DNA from: Aureimonas sp. AU20
GTDB lineage: Bacteria > Pseudomonadota > Alphaproteobacteria > Rhizobiales > Rhizobiaceae
Direction: 5' to 3'
NCBI RefSeq assembly: GCF_001442755.1
Contig: NZ_CP006367.1
Location: 2,108,001 to 2,172,000, forward strand
Length of the DNA stretch: 64,000 nt
Shown one piece after another: positions 17,345 to 26,811 of this stretch (position 1 is its first letter; the number at the start of each line of letters is the position of its first letter). Made by a program: the position numbers and the translations under genes. The notes below the pieces were generated by a model. That model saw only the letters and a program-made list of their open reading frames with translations, did no database searches and was not told the origin of the DNA.

Positions 17345-18099
17345 GCCTTGCGTCCTACCAGGAGAAATTCGCGGTTCCCGTCTCCACCTTCGATCGGTGA
17401 CGGAATGGGGGGATGGGCGGGCCATCCCTGCTCGTCGGCGAGCCAAGTCGCCATGTCGGCAGCGATGCGCTCGCCAAGGCTCGGATCGCGCAGAAGGCCA
17501 TTCTTGCCGATCGCGGCACGCCCGGCTTCGAACTGGGGCTTGACCAGAAACACGCCGTCGGCGCCGCTCTCGGCGAGGCTCAAAGCCGGGGGCAGCGCCA
17601 AACGCATGGAGATGAAGGACACATCGCAGACCACGAGATCGATCGCGTGGCCGCCGAGATGCTCCCTCGCGAGGTCCCGCGCGTTCAGCCCTTCGAGGCA
17701 GGTGACGCGCGGATCGTCCTTCAAGCTCGGATGCATCTGGTCGTGGCCGACATCGATCGCCACGACATGCCGCGCGCCGCGCTGGAGCAGCACTTCGGTA
17801 AAGCCCCCGGTCGAGGCGCCGACATCCAGCGCCGTGCGGCCATCGACGAGAAGGCCGAACGTATCGAGCCCGGCGACGAGCTTCAGCGCTGCGCGGGAGA
17901 CGTAAGCCGATGCCGGATCGTCTTGGCTGATCGTGGCCTGCGGAGAGACAAGCTGCCCGGGCTTAGTGACTACAGCGCCGTCCACCCGCACATGGCCGCG
18001 CAGGATAGCGTCGCGCGCACGCGCCCGACTGGGGGCGATACCCGCTTCCGCCATCAGGACATCGAGCCTTGCGCGGCTTTCAGAGAGGGCCGGCGCCAT
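17341..18099 (-). CDS. tlyA: TlyA family rRNA (cytidine-2'-O)-methyltransferase
   Basis: Predicted 2'-O-methyltransferase for cytidines of 16S and/or 23S rRNA; the family is linked to capreomycin sensitivity and has also been called a hemolysin. The 252 residues carry an N-terminal S4 RNA-binding domain (RLDVLMAEAGIAPSRARARD, ILRGHVRVDG) and a FtsJ-like domain with ALDVGASTGGFTEVLLQRGA, VVAIDVGHDQMHP, VVCDVSFISM and VFLVKPQFEAGR, where the Lys and Asp are catalytic. The start at 18099 matches the family length; no strong ribosome site is seen. It is downstream of dxs by 34 bases and overlaps the next methyltransferase by ATGA. Confidence 0.92.
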   Translation of the reverse strand: MAPALSESRARLDVLMAEAGIAPSRARARDAILRGHVRVDGAVVTKPGQLVSPQATISQDDPASAYVSRAALKLVAGLDTFGLLVDGRTALDVGASTGGFTEVLLQRGARHVVAIDVGHDQMHPSLKDDPRVTCLEGLNARDLAREHLGGHAIDLVVCDVSFISMRLALPPALSLAESGADGVFLVKPQFEAGRAAIGKNGLLRDPSLGERIAADMATWLADEQGWPAHPPIPSPIEGGDGNREFLLVGRKA

Positions 18100-18133
18100 C
18101 AGGCGCGAGCGCGAAGGGGTGAGTGCGGGCGCA

Positions 18134-20050
18134 TCAGGCCTGCAACACGCGCCGCGCGCCGTCCCCAAGAGTACGGAACACGGCGTCCACAATCCCGGCG
18201 CGGTCAAGCCCCGAGCCTTTCATCATCGCATCCGGCGCGGCATGGTCCACGAACCGATCAGGCATGGTAAGCGGGCGCACCTTCAGCCCGTGGTCGAGGA
18301 GCCCGTTGCGCGCCAAGTGCTCGAGAACCTGCGCCGCGAAACCACCCGACGCGCCTTCCTCCAGGAGGATCAGCACCTCGTGATGACGCGCCAGCTGCGC
18401 GATCAGCGCGCCGTCGAGCGGCTTGGCGAAGCGCGCGTCCGCCACCGTCGTGGACAGGCCGAACCCGTCGAGATCCTCCGCCGCCGCCACCGCGTCCGAC
18501 AGACGCGAGCCGAAGGAAAGGAGAGCGACCTTCGTGCCTTCCTTGACGATGCGGCCCTTGCCGATCGGCAGGATCGCGCCGCGCTCGGGGAGATCGACGC
18601 CCGTGCCGTTGCCGCGCGGGTAGCGGAAGGAGATCGGCCCGTCGTCATAGGCGGCGGCCGTGCGGACCATGTGGCGCAGTTCGGCCTCGTCCGCCGCTGC
18701 CATCACCACCATGTCCGGCAGCGGGCAGAGGAACCCGGTGTCGAAGGAACCGGCATGGGTCGGGCCGTCGGCGCCGACGAAGCCGGCGCGGTCGATGGCG
18801 AAGCGCACGGGAAGATGCTGGATCGCGACGTCATGGACGATCTGGTCGTAGGCGCGCTGAAGGAAGGTGGAATAGATGGCGACGAAGGGCTTGTAGCCCT
18901 CGGTTGCCAGCCCGGCCGCAAAGGTCACGGCATGCTGCTCGGCGATGCCGACGTCGAAGGTCCGCTTGGGAAAGGCCTGCCCGAAGAGATCCAGCCCCGT
19001 GCCGTCCGGCATGGCGGCGTGGATGGCGACGATCTTCTCGTCCTCGCGCGCTTCCTGCACGAGGCTTTCGGCGAAGATCTTGGTGTAGGTCGGCGCATTG
19101 GCCTTGGGCTTGGACTGCGCGCCCGTCACCACGTCGAATTTCGAGACGCCGTGATACTTGTCGGCGCTGGCCTCCGCCGGCGGATAGCCCTTGCCCTTCT
19201 TGGTCACGACATGGATCAACACCGGGCCGTCGATCGTGTCGCGCACGTTCTTCATGACCGGCAGAAGATGGTCGAGATCGTGTCCGTCGATCGGCCCGAC
19301 ATAGAAGAAGCCGAGTTCCTCGAACAGCGTGCCGCCGGTCAGAAGACCGCGCGTATATTCCTCGGTTCGCCGCGCGCGCTCGCGCACGAATTCCGGCAGA
19401 TGACGAGTTACCGCCTTGGCCCGCTCGCGCAGCGAGCGATAGGCCTTGCCCGAGACGAGCCGCGCGAGATAGGCGCTCATCGCGCCGGTCGGCGGCGCGA
19501 TCGACATGTCGTTGTCGTTGAGGATGACGACCAGCCGCGCGTCCAGCGCGCCGGCATTGTTCATCGCCTCGTAGGCCATGCCGGCGCTCATCGCGCCATC
19601 GCCGATCACCGCGATCACATTGTTGCGCCGTCCGTCGAGCTCGCTCGCCACCGCCATGCCGAGCCCGGCCGAAATCGAGGTGGAGGAATGGCCGGCGCCG
19701 AACGGGTCGTATTCGCTTTCCGTCCGCTTGGCGAAGCCGGACAGGCCGCCTTCCTGGCGCACGGTGCGCATGGCGTCTCGGCGCCCAGTCAGGATCTTGT
19801 GCGGATAAGCCTGATGGCCGACGTCCCAGATCAGCCGGTCGCGCGGCGTGTCGAACACGGCATGGATCGCCACCGTCAGTTCCACGACACCGAGGCCCGC
19901 TCCGAGATGGCCGCCCGTCTTCGACACGGCGTCGATCAAATCGGCGCGCAACTCGTCCGCCACCTGCCGCAGATCGGATTCGGGCAGCTGCCGAAGCTCT
20001 TCGGGAGAGGAGATGCGGTCGAGGAGCGGCGTCGAGAGGATGGGGGACAA
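18134..20050 (-). CDS. dxs: 1-deoxy-D-xylulose-5-phosphate synthase
   Basis: Thiamine-diphosphate enzyme that condenses pyruvate and glyceraldehyde 3-phosphate, the entry step of the MEP isoprenoid pathway. The 638 residues contain [30 protein letters not shown], the ThDP motif [18 protein letters not shown] with NDNDMSI, the transketolase pyrimidine domain with [17 protein letters not shown] (catalytic Glu) and [15 protein letters not shown], and a C-terminal domain. IspH, the last enzyme of the same pathway, is encoded at 35.8 kb. A GGAGACC ribosome site lies before ATG 20050. Downstream on the same strand are tlyA and the uracil methyltransferase gene; upstream is xseB after a 147-base gap. 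Confidence 0.96.
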   Translation of the reverse strand: MSPILSTPLLDRISSPEELRQLPESDLRQVADELRADLIDAVSKTGGHLGAGLGVVELTVAIHAVFDTPRDRLIWDVGHQAYPHKILTGRRDAMRTVRQEGGLSGFAKRTESEYDPFGAGHSSTSISAGLGMAVASELDGRRNNVIAVIGDGAMSAGMAYEAMNNAGALDARLVVILNDNDMSIAPPTGAMSAYLARLVSGKAYRSLRERAKAVTRHLPEFVRERARRTEEYTRGLLTGGTLFEELGFFYVGPIDGHDLDHLLPVMKNVRDTIDGPVLIHVVTKKGKGYPPAEASADKYHGVSKFDVVTGAQSKPKANAPTYTKIFAESLVQEAREDEKIVAIHAAMPDGTGLDLFGQAFPKRTFDVGIAEQHAVTFAAGLATEGYKPFVAIYSTFLQRAYDQIVHDVAIQHLPVRFAIDRAGFVGADGPTHAGSFDTGFLCPLPDMVVMAAADEAELRHMVRTAAAYDDGPISFRYPRGNGTGVDLPERGAILPIGKGRIVKEGTKVALLSFGSRLSDAVAAAEDLDGFGLSTTVADARFAKPLDGALIAQLARHHEVLILLEEGASGGFAAQVLEHLARNGLLDHGLKVRPLTMPDRFVDHAAPDAMMKGSGLDRAGIVDAVFRTLGDGARRVLQA

Positions 20051-20197
20051 AAAAGGTCTCCTGAGGAACGAACGCCTCGCAATAGCCCGTCCTGCGAAAC
20101 GGGCAGAACAAGCGTCGGGAGCATTCGGCGGAATGCCCTTAGAGCCGTTTCAAATAGGGTTGTCCATCCGCAGGTTCCAGCGGGAAGCCTCCGCGGC

Positions 20198-20467
20198 TCA
20201 GGCGGGGTCCAGCGGCTCCGTGCCGCTCGGCTTGCCGGCGCGCGAGAGCTTGATCTTCTCGACCTTGTCCTCGGCCGCCGAAAGCAGGCGGTCGCAATGA
20301 CTCTTCAGCTTCTCGCCCCGCTCGTAGATGCGGATCGACATCTCCAGCGGAACGTCGCCGCGCTCAAGGTCCGACACAATGCGCTCCAGCGCCGCCAGAG
20401 CCTCCTCGAAGCTGAGGCGCTTGATGTCGGAATCGTCAGCCGGGATCTGATGGGCAGTTTCGGACAT
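20198..20467 (-). CDS. xseB: exodeoxyribonuclease VII small subunit
   Basis: 89 residues with the XseB core [32 protein letters not shown] (read as two adjoining segments) and [19 protein letters not shown]. It forms a helical hairpin that binds XseA to make the single-strand nuclease. The acidic N-terminus and a short C-terminal tail (GTEPLDPA) are usual in Hyphomicrobiales. AAGGAG lies 5 bases before the ATG on the minus strand. The neighbours are the deacetylase-fold gene upstream by 25 bases and dxs downstream, a grouping common in this order. Confidence 0.94.
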   Translation of the reverse strand: MSETAHQIPADDSDIKRLSFEEALAALERIVSDLERGDVPLEMSIRIYERGEKLKSHCDRLLSAAEDKVEKIKLSRAGKPSGTEPLDPA

Positions 20468-20492
20468 GGATACTCCTTCTCTGGCGCGGCGG

Positions 20493-21419
20493 TCAGCCGA
20501 CCATCAAGCGCTTCACATGGGCGGCGACCGATTGCGACAAGCCCTGCAGGTCGTAGCCGCCCTCCAGCACGCTGACGAGGCGGCGCTGGCTGAACCGGTC
20601 TGCGACATCGAGAAGCTTGCCGGTCGCCCAGTCGAAATCGGCCTCGATCAGGTTCAGCCCGCCCAGCGGGTCGCGGTGATGCGCGTCGAACCCGGCCGAG
20701 ACGATCACGAGATCGGGGCGAAAGTTCTCCAGCGCGGGCAGCACGATCTCCGAGAAGGCCAGGCGAAACTCGTCGGTCCCGTCGTCCTCGCGCAGCGGCA
20801 CGTTGACGATGTTGCCCGCCCCGGTTTCCGTGCGCGCGCCCGTGCCGGGATAGAGCGGCATCTGGTGCGTCGACACATAGAGGACGCTCGGGTCGCTCCA
20901 GAAAATGTCTTGCGTGCCGTTTCCGTGGTGAACGTCCCAGTCCACGATGGCGACGCGCTCCAGCCCATGAATGGCCTGGGCATGGCGCGCGGCGATGGCG
21001 GCTTGGTTGAAGAGGCAGAAGCCCATGGCGGTTTCGCGTTCGGCATGATGGCCGGGCGGGCGGGCGGCGACGAAGACGTTGCGGGCCGCGCCGCTCATCA
21101 CGTCGTCCACCCCCGCGCAGGCGGCTCCGATCCCGTGCAGCGCGGCGCTGAAGCTCTTGGGGCTGACCATCGTGTCGCCGTCGATCCGCGCCATCCCTTC
21201 GTCCGGGATGGTGCGCGCGATGCGGCGGACGTAATCGACGCTGTGGCAGCGGTAAATTGCCTCCACCGAGCCTTCGGGCGCCAGAACGCGGTCGAGATTC
21301 TGGAAGGCTTCGGCCTCCAGCGCGGCCTCGACCGCCGCGATGCGCTCGGGCCGCTCCGGGTGCCCCGGCCCGGTCAGGTGCTCGCGAAAGACGGGATGGT
21401 GGTAGAGGCGCGTCATCAT
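20493..21419 (-). CDS. histone deacetylase family protein (acetylpolyamine/acetoin-utilisation type)
   Basis: Zinc hydrolase of the arginase/deacetylase fold, 308 residues. Visible parts are [15 protein letters not shown], the catalytic His pair and following loop in [19 protein letters not shown], the zinc-binding [15 protein letters not shown], and the second zinc Asp in [14 protein letters not shown], with [10 protein letters not shown] near the end. Bacterial members remove acetyl groups from polyamines, small amides or proteins; the substrate is unknown here. It appears to be co-transcribed with xseB and dxs. Two consecutive ATG codons begin the frame, so the exact start is uncertain by one residue. 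Confidence 0.9.
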   Translation of the reverse strand: MMTRLYHHPVFREHLTGPGHPERPERIAAVEAALEAEAFQNLDRVLAPEGSVEAIYRCHSVDYVRRIARTIPDEGMARIDGDTMVSPKSFSAALHGIGAACAGVDDVMSGAARNVFVAARPPGHHAERETAMGFCLFNQAAIAARHAQAIHGLERVAIVDWDVHHGNGTQDIFWSDPSVLYVSTHQMPLYPGTGARTETGAGNIVNVPLREDDGTDEFRLAFSEIVLPALENFRPDLVIVSAGFDAHHRDPLGGLNLIEADFDWATGKLLDVADRFSQRRLVSVLEGGYDLQGLSQSVAAHVKRLMVG

Positions 21420-21458
21420 GGGCAGATCCCCGGCGAAAGGCGGCGCGAAGTTGAAGCG

Positions 21459-22553
21459 TCAGATGCGGCCGGTCTGGCCGCGATGCCGGAGGAAATGGTC
21501 CGCGACCGCGCAGGCGACCATGGCCTCGCCGATCGGCACCGCGCGAATTCCGACGCAGGGGTCGTGACGGCCCTTGGTCATGACATCGACTTCCCGCCCG
21601 TCGGCGTCGATCGAGCGGCGCGGCGTCAGGATGGAGGAGGTGGGCTTCACCGCGAAGCGCGCCACCACGGCCTGTCCGGTGCTGATGCCGCCGAGGATTC
21701 CGCCCGCATGATTCGACAGGAACTGTGGCTTGCCGTCGTTGCCGACGCGGATCTCGTCGGCATTCTCTTCGCCCGATAGGGTGGCGGAGGCGAAGCCGTC
21801 GCCGATCTCGACGCCCTTCACGGCGTTGATCGACATGAGATTGGCGGCGATGTCGGCGTCGAGCTTGCCATAGATCGGCGCTCCGAGGCCGGCGGGCACG
21901 CCCTCGGCGACGATCTCCACCACCGCGCCGATGGAGGAGCCGCTCTTGCGCGTTGCGTCCAGAAGCTCGGTCCAGCGCTCGGCCGTCTCGGCGTCCGGGC
22001 AGAAGAACGGGTTGCGGCGCGTTTCCTCCCAGTCGAAGCGGGAGCGATCGATCTTTATGTTGCCGATCTGCACGAGAGCGCCGCGCACGAGGAGGCCGGG
22101 CACGATCTGCCGCGCGATGGCCCCGGCGGCGACGCGCATTGCCGTCTCGCGCGCCGAAGAGCGCCCGCCGCCGCGATAGTCGCGGATGCCGTATTTGATG
22201 TCGTAGGTGATGTCGGCGTGACCCGGCCTGTAGCGGCGCGCGATGTCGCTATAGTCCTTGGAACGCTGGTCGACATTCTGGATCTCAATCGCGATCGGTG
22301 TGCCGGTGGCGATCAACTCGCCCTCGACCTCGCCCGGCATGGTGCCGGATAGAATCCGCACCTGATCCGGCTCCTGGCGCTGCGTGGTGTAGCGGGACTG
22401 CCCGGGTCGGCGCTCGTCCAGAAATTGCTGAATCCCCGCCTCGCTCAGCTTCGTTCCCGGCGGCGTGCCATCCACCACGCAGCCGATCGCAGGTCCGTGG
22501 CTTTCGCCCCAGGTCGTGACGCGGAACAGGTGGCCGAAGCTGTTGTGTGACAT
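21459..22553 (-). CDS. aroC: chorismate synthase
   Basis: Converts 5-enolpyruvylshikimate-3-phosphate to chorismate using reduced FMN, the last common step to aromatic amino acids. The 364 residues show the signature [19 protein letters not shown] at the N-terminus, [16 protein letters not shown], the [19 protein letters not shown] segment, the family's FSNHAGGI-equivalent [17 protein letters not shown] and [17 protein letters not shown]. All regions are intact. It is divergent from the DUF1344 gene (183-base spacer) and followed 39 bases later by the deacetylase-fold gene. Confidence 0.96.
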   Translation of the reverse strand: MSHNSFGHLFRVTTWGESHGPAIGCVVDGTPPGTKLSEAGIQQFLDERRPGQSRYTTQRQEPDQVRILSGTMPGEVEGELIATGTPIAIEIQNVDQRSKDYSDIARRYRPGHADITYDIKYGIRDYRGGGRSSARETAMRVAAGAIARQIVPGLLVRGALVQIGNIKIDRSRFDWEETRRNPFFCPDAETAERWTELLDATRKSGSSIGAVVEIVAEGVPAGLGAPIYGKLDADIAANLMSINAVKGVEIGDGFASATLSGEENADEIRVGNDGKPQFLSNHAGGILGGISTGQAVVARFAVKPTSSILTPRRSIDADGREVDVMTKGRHDPCVGIRAVPIGEAMVACAVADHFLRHRGQTGRI

Positions 22554-22736
22554 GAAGGATACGGGTCCGATGCAAAGACGGTGCGCTCGTTTACGACCTG
22601 CTAACCGGGCGCGTCAAATGGCGGTTTGAGGCTGGGAAGGCCGGCCGATAAAAACCACAATCGAGATCGAATTCTTCTAGATTGAACGGCGAATCGCCGT
22701 CGCCCGTCCGTCCGCCCGATGAGAGAGCTTTCGCCC

Positions 22737-22961
22737 ATGACCCGACGCATCGTCGCCTTCTTCGCCTGCTCCGTGCTTTCGGTGTCCATGACCATCTCGG
22801 CACAGGCGGAAGAAACGGGCGGGGTGGTCGAGAAGGTGGACCGGGAACGAGAGGTGCTAAAACTGAGCGACGGGCAGATCTATCTCATGCCCAAGGATCT
22901 GCCGATCGAGGCGGTCCAGCCGGGCATGGAAGTTCACATCATCCACGAACCGCTGGCCTGA
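22737..22961 (+). CDS. DUF1344 domain secreted protein
   Basis: 74 residues. A signal peptide (RRIVAFFACSVLSVSMTISA, cut near AQA-EE) is followed by a mature domain of about 50 residues (GVVEKVDREREVLKLSDGQ, YLMPKDLPIEAVQPGMEVHI) that fits DUF1344, a small periplasmic beta-rich family of rhizobia and brucellae with unknown role. An in-frame ATG lies six codons earlier at 22719 without a clear ribosome site; the signal peptide starts best at 22737. Divergent from aroC. Confidence 0.82.
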   Translation: MTRRIVAFFACSVLSVSMTISAQAEETGGVVEKVDREREVLKLSDGQIYLMPKDLPIEAVQPGMEVHIIHEPLA

Positions 22962-22985
22962 ACCGACTGGCGGGGAGCGCCCGGA

Positions 22986-23579
22986 TCAGACCCAGGCGAT
23001 CTCGCCCTTCTCGATTCGCAGAATGCGATCTTGCGGCACGTCAATCGAAGCGGCGTCGTCTCGCGACATTCCCGTAAAGCGCTGGAGCACGGCACGCGTG
23101 ACGCCGCCATGCGCGGTCACGATGGTCGGCCGGACCAAGGATTGGAAAAAGGGGGCAACGCGATCCGCCAAGCCTTCATAGGTCTCGGCGCCGAAGCCGG
23201 GCGGTTGGAAGTTCCACTTGTCGGTGCGGCGCTTCTCCAGAAGAACCGGCTCGGACGCTGCGAGCTCGCGCAGCGTGTGACCCTGCCAGTCCCCGAAATG
23301 GATTTCCCTTAAACGCTCGTCCGCCGCGAAGGCTTCGGGATCGAGACCCATCTCGCGCCGCAGGATTCGCATCGTGTCGGCGGCCCGCTGCATCGGGCTT
23401 GAGACAAAATCAAAATCCCAAGCCGTCCCTGCCAGCACGTTTCGGAGATAGCGCCCATTGCGGCGCGCCTGTCCGCGACCGTAGCTATTCAGCGGAATGT
23501 CGCTTTGGCCCTGCAGGCGACGTTCGGCGTTCCAGTCGGTCTGGCCGTGGCGGCAGAGATAGAGGAGGGGAGCGATCAC
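22986..23579 (-). CDS. histidine phosphatase family protein (phosphoglycerate mutase-like)
   Basis: 197 residues of the RHG superfamily: PLLYLCRHGQTDWNAERRLQ carries the phosphohistidine, SSPMQRAADTMRIL follows, ERLREIHFGDWQGHTLREL holds the second motif, and VTAHGGVTRAVLQRFTG the second catalytic His. It starts with GTG at 23579 (VIAPLL), 17 bases after the fabI stop, so both are likely one unit. The substrate may be a small phosphorylated metabolite; cofactor-dependent mutase activity is unlikely for this short type. Confidence 0.85.
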   Translation of the reverse strand: MIAPLLYLCRHGQTDWNAERRLQGQSDIPLNSYGRGQARRNGRYLRNVLAGTAWDFDFVSSPMQRAADTMRILRREMGLDPEAFAADERLREIHFGDWQGHTLRELAASEPVLLEKRRTDKWNFQPPGFGAETYEGLADRVAPFFQSLVRPTIVTAHGGVTRAVLQRFTGMSRDDAASIDVPQDRILRIEKGEIAWV

Positions 23580-23596
23580 GGCGCAGGCTTCGCCGA

Positions 23597-24415
23597 TCAA
23601 TCCTTCACCACCGAGATGTCCGGCGCGTCCACGGCCTTCATGCCGACGACATGGTAGCCCGAATCGGCGTGATGGACCTCGCCTGTCACCGAGCGCGACA
23701 AATCCGACAGGAGGTAGAGGCCGACATCGCCGACTTCCTCGATCGTCACGGTCCGGCGCAGCGGGGCGTTGTACTCGTTCCACTTCAAAATGTAGCGGAA
23801 ATCGCCGATGCCGGACGCTGCGAGTGTCTTGATCGGCCCGGCCGAGATCGCGTTGACGCGGATGTTCTTGGGGCCGAGATCGACCGCCAGATACTTCACG
23901 CTCGCTTCGAGCGCGGCCTTGGCGACGCCCATGACGTTATAGTTCGGCATGACCTTCTCGGCGCCGTAATAGGTCAGCGTCAGCATCGCGCCGCCATCGG
24001 TCATCAGCTTCTCGGCGCGCTGGGCGACCGCCGTGAAGGAATAGACCGAGATCAGCATGGTCTTGGAGAAGTTCGCCTCGCTCGTGTCGACATAGCGACC
24101 GGTTAGCTCGTCCTTGTCGGAAAAGCCGATGGCATGCACGAGGAAGTCGAGCTTGCCCCACTTGTCTTCGAGCGCCTTGAAGCAGGCGTCGATCGTGGCG
24201 GCGTCGCCGACGTCGCAATGGCCGCACACAAAGGCGCCGAGCTCGGCCGCGAGCGGCTCGACGCGCTTGCGCAGCGCGTCGCCCTGGTAGGTAAAGGCAA
24301 TTTCCGCGCCCTGGTCCGCCAGCGCCTTGGCGATGCCGTAGGCGATCGAGCGATTGTTCGCGACGCCCATGATGAGGCCGCGCTTGCCTTTCATGAGGCC
24401 GACCGATTCAACCAT
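23597..24415 (-). CDS. fabI: enoyl-[acyl-carrier-protein] reductase (NADH)
   Basis: Reduces trans-2-enoyl-ACP in the last step of each fatty-acid elongation cycle; it is the target of triclosan-type inhibitors. The 272 residues carry the SDR cofactor segment GLIMGVANNRSIAYGIAKAL, DVGDAATIDACF, LVHAIGFSDKDEL and the FabI active site with Tyr-x6-Lys (NYNVMGVAKAALEAS), and GPIKTLAASGIGDF near the substrate loop. The start at 24415 (MVESVGLMKGKRG) follows CAGGAGCGG on the minus strand. Upstream is the CbpA-type gene after 124 bases; downstream is the histidine phosphatase. Confidence 0.96.
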   Translation of the reverse strand: MVESVGLMKGKRGLIMGVANNRSIAYGIAKALADQGAEIAFTYQGDALRKRVEPLAAELGAFVCGHCDVGDAATIDACFKALEDKWGKLDFLVHAIGFSDKDELTGRYVDTSEANFSKTMLISVYSFTAVAQRAEKLMTDGGAMLTLTYYGAEKVMPNYNVMGVAKAALEASVKYLAVDLGPKNIRVNAISAGPIKTLAASGIGDFRYILKWNEYNAPLRRTVTIEEVGDVGLYLLSDLSRSVTGEVHHADSGYHVVGMKAVDAPDISVVKD

Positions 24416-24539
24416 GGTGCCGCTCCTGCTCGATTTCGAGAGTCCGTATTGGGGCGGCGGTATGGCATAGCAGGCCGAGACCAGCAAGCTTACCGGACGA
24501 TCCGTCCGCCGCCCGTCCCGGTTGCGCCCGGAAAAATGG

Positions 24540-25499
24540 TCACAGCCTGCCGTCGCGGCGCTTCTGCAGGAGGGCCACGAGATCGGCGTCCGGCGAGGCG
24601 GGCAGGGCGACGACAAGCGACACGAGAATGTCGCCGCGCCCGCCATCCTTGCGCGTCAGGCCCTTGCCCTTGAGGCGCAGGGTCTTGCCGGAATTCGTCC
24701 AAGGCTGGATCTTGGTGGCGACCCGTCCGTCCAGCGTGTCGATCGTGATTCGACCGCCGAGCACGGCGTCCTCCAGATCGACCGTCTGCTCGACGACGAG
24801 ATCGCGGCCCTCGACGCTAAAGCGGGGATGATCGACGAATTGGATGGTCACCAACGCATCGCCCGGCTGGCTGCCGCTGATCGGCGCCGGCTGGCCCTGG
24901 CCGCGCAGGCGGATCACCTGTCCGTCCTCCACGCCTTCGGGAAGGCGGATCGCGAGTCGCTTGCCCGTCGGGAACACGGCCTCGACCTTCTCGTCCGAGA
25001 TTACGTCCTCGAGCCGGACTTTCAGCGTGGCGTTGATATCCTCGCCCTTGGCGGCCGCGTTGCGCGCGGCGGTGAAGCCGGCCCCACCACGCGCGCCGGT
25101 CTTGCGGGCGCCGCCGAAGGCCTGGTCGAAGAAATCGGAGAAGATGCCGTCGCCGAACTCGGCCCCGTTGCCGCCGCCGCGAAAGTCGAACCCGCCGCCC
25201 GTGCCGCGCGTCTGGCCGAACGGATTGCCGCCCGACGCGCCACCACCGCCAAAGCCGCCGAACCCCTGGAACTTCGGCTTGCCTTCCGCGTCGATCTCGC
25301 CGTTGTCGAACTTCTCGCGCTTGTCCTTGTCACCCAGGATCTCGTAGGCCTGATTGGCCTCGTTGAAACGGGGCGCGGCCGCAGGATCGTCGGTATTGGC
25401 GTCGGGATGATATTTCTTGGCAAGCTTGCGGAAGGCGGACTTGATCTCGCTTTCCGTGGCGGTCTTGGCGACGCCGAGGACGGTATAGGGGTCGCGCAT
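24540..25499 (-). CDS. DnaJ C-terminal domain protein, CbpA type
   Basis: Hsp70 co-chaperone of 319 residues. The N-terminal J domain (about 1-70) has KKYHPDANTDDPAA with the HPD tripeptide. A Gly/Phe-rich linker (about 95-150, GFGGFGGGGASGG) follows, then the beta-rich C-terminal substrate-binding domains, with LRLKGKGLTRKDGG near the end. The CxxCxGxG zinc region of DnaJ is absent, which makes it the CbpA/DnaJ-type-B form. It would stimulate DnaK ATPase. A weak heat-shock-like promoter may lie upstream. Confidence 0.9.
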   Translation of the reverse strand: MRDPYTVLGVAKTATESEIKSAFRKLAKKYHPDANTDDPAAAPRFNEANQAYEILGDKDKREKFDNGEIDAEGKPKFQGFGGFGGGGASGGNPFGQTRGTGGGFDFRGGGNGAEFGDGIFSDFFDQAFGGARKTGARGGAGFTAARNAAAKGEDINATLKVRLEDVISDEKVEAVFPTGKRLAIRLPEGVEDGQVIRLRGQGQPAPISGSQPGDALVTIQFVDHPRFSVEGRDLVVEQTVDLEDAVLGGRITIDTLDGRVATKIQPWTNSGKTLRLKGKGLTRKDGGRGDILVSLVVALPASPDADLVALLQKRRDGRL

Positions 25500-25583
25500 G
25501 GAGCGTCGGAATCCTGTCTGGAACGACGGAGCGCCGAACCAGACCGGCCCGGCGCAACCGGTTTGCGATTGGCTTTGAGCGCT

Positions 25584-25612
25584 ATATGGCGAGACTCGGA
25601 ACGGAAATGAAG
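25584..25612 (-). promoter_or_regulatory. weak RpoH-like promoter candidate upstream of the CbpA-type gene
   Basis: On the minus strand CTTCAT (25612-25607) and CCATAT (25589-25584) are 17 bases apart, loosely matching CTTGAA and CCATAT heat-shock elements. The -35 has two mismatches and the distance to the start codon is about 80 bases. Listed because a J-domain protein gene follows. Confidence 0.2.
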
Positions 25613-25667
25613 TCCTTTGCGTCCGTCAAGACCCGTCGCCTGCCGGTTGGTTCGGCCGAGCGGCGCG

Positions 25668-26084
25668 TCAGCCCCCTTCGTTGAAGCGGGTCAGGGTCCA
25701 TTCTCCGCTGCCACGCGTGCAGGTCTCGCCCTTGTAGACGGCGACTCCGTCGAAGCGCTGACGGGAGGTCTTGAAGCTGCGGCAGATCTGATCGCCGGCG
25801 CGGGTTTCCTCGATCGCGGTGATCGTGCCCGAGGCGCCGGTGTCGGTGTTGCTCCAGGCCAGCGGCTCGGCCTGCGTCCGGTCCAGATTGGCCGACGAGA
25901 CCGCGTTTCGAACCGTCAGTCCGTCGGATTCGGTTTCGGGCGAAGGGGCGGGTTCGAGCGAGGCGGTCTGGATGGAATGATCGACCTTGGCTGCATCCTC
26001 CAAGGCCTTGCCGCTCATGACGGTGCAGCCACCGAGCACGGTGATGACGCAGCTTGCCGCCAGGGCCTTCCAAATCCCGTGCAT
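25668..26084 (-). CDS. RT0821/Lpp0805 family surface lipoprotein
   Basis: 138 residues. The N-terminal signal ends with VITVLGGC, a lipobox whose Cys would be acylated, so the protein should be membrane-anchored in the periplasm or outer membrane. A low-complexity Ser/Pro/Glu linker (about residues 40-60) leads to the family domain: [19 protein letters not shown], then [20 protein letters not shown] and [16 protein letters not shown]. This matches the RT0821/Lpp0805 surface-protein family common in alphaproteobacteria, of unknown function. The start at 26084 fits the signal peptide. Divergent from pdxH. Confidence 0.82.
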   Translation of the reverse strand: MHGIWKALAASCVITVLGGCTVMSGKALEDAAKVDHSIQTASLEPAPSPETESDGLTVRNAVSSANLDRTQAEPLAWSNTDTGASGTITAIEETRAGDQICRSFKTSRQRFDGVAVYKGETCTRGSGEWTLTRFNEGG

Positions 26085-26157
26085 GTCGCCGTTTAACCTT
26101 TGCCGTCCGCTTCGTTCGGTTCTACGAAGCCGAAAACGGGAACAGGAGTGTGCGCGA

Positions 26158-26778
26158 ATGATGCTCAAAACGGCCTTAACGTTTGGTGAAACCGAGTTGC
26201 CATCCGATCCGTTCGCCGCGTTCCAGATCTGGCTGGGCGAAGCGGAACGCACGGAGATCAACGATCCCAATGCCATGGCGCTGGCGAGCGTGGACGCCGA
26301 CGGTCTGCCGGACGTCAGAACCGTTCTCCTCAAGGGAGTCGATGCCAGCGGCTTCGTCTTCTACACGAATTTCGAAAGCCGAAAAGGGCAGGAACTGCTC
26401 GGCCAGCGCAAAGCCGCCTTATGTTTCCATTGGAAGTCGCTGCGGCGACAGGTGCGGGTTCGCGGCACGGTGGAGATGGTTACCGACGCCGAGGCCGACG
26501 CCTATTACGGCACCCGCGCCCGCGTCAGCCGGCTTGGCGCCTGGGCCTCGCAGCAGTCGCGCCCGCTCGCCTCGCGCGCCGAACTCGAAGCGCGCGTTGC
26601 CGAACTCGACGCGCGCTTTCCCGGCGACGACATTCCGCGCCCGCCGCACTGGTCGGGCTTCCGCGTCGTGCCGGTCCAGTTCGAGTTCTGGCAAGACGGC
26701 GCGTTCCGCCTGCACGACAGCTATCGTCTGGTGAAGGACGAGACAGGCGAGTGGATCGCCACGCGCCTGAATCCCTGA
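26158..26778 (+). CDS. pdxH: pyridoxamine 5'-phosphate oxidase
   Basis: FMN enzyme that oxidises pyridoxine or pyridoxamine 5'-phosphate to pyridoxal 5'-phosphate. The 206 residues show [54 protein letters not shown] and the C-terminal signature [18 protein letters not shown] with LHDSYRL. The start ATG at 26158 follows AGGAG by nine bases (a second ATG is next). PLP made here serves many enzymes, including ThrC in this window. It is convergent with tldD. Confidence 0.95.
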   Translation: MMLKTALTFGETELPSDPFAAFQIWLGEAERTEINDPNAMALASVDADGLPDVRTVLLKGVDASGFVFYTNFESRKGQELLGQRKAALCFHWKSLRRQVRVRGTVEMVTDAEADAYYGTRARVSRLGAWASQQSRPLASRAELEARVAELDARFPGDDIPRPPHWSGFRVVPVQFEFWQDGAFRLHDSYRLVKDETGEWIATRLNP

Positions 26779-26781
26779 CGG

Positions 26782-26811
26782 AAGAAGAAAGGGCGGAGGC
26801 TCAGGCCTCCG
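26782..26811 (-). terminator. terminator for tldD
   Basis: The stem CGGAGGC (26794-26800) pairs with GCCTCCG (26805-26811) around TCAG and includes the tldD stop codon. On the minus strand it is followed by the T-rich tail TTTCTTCTTCC. No T tract follows on the plus strand for pdxH. Confidence 0.5.
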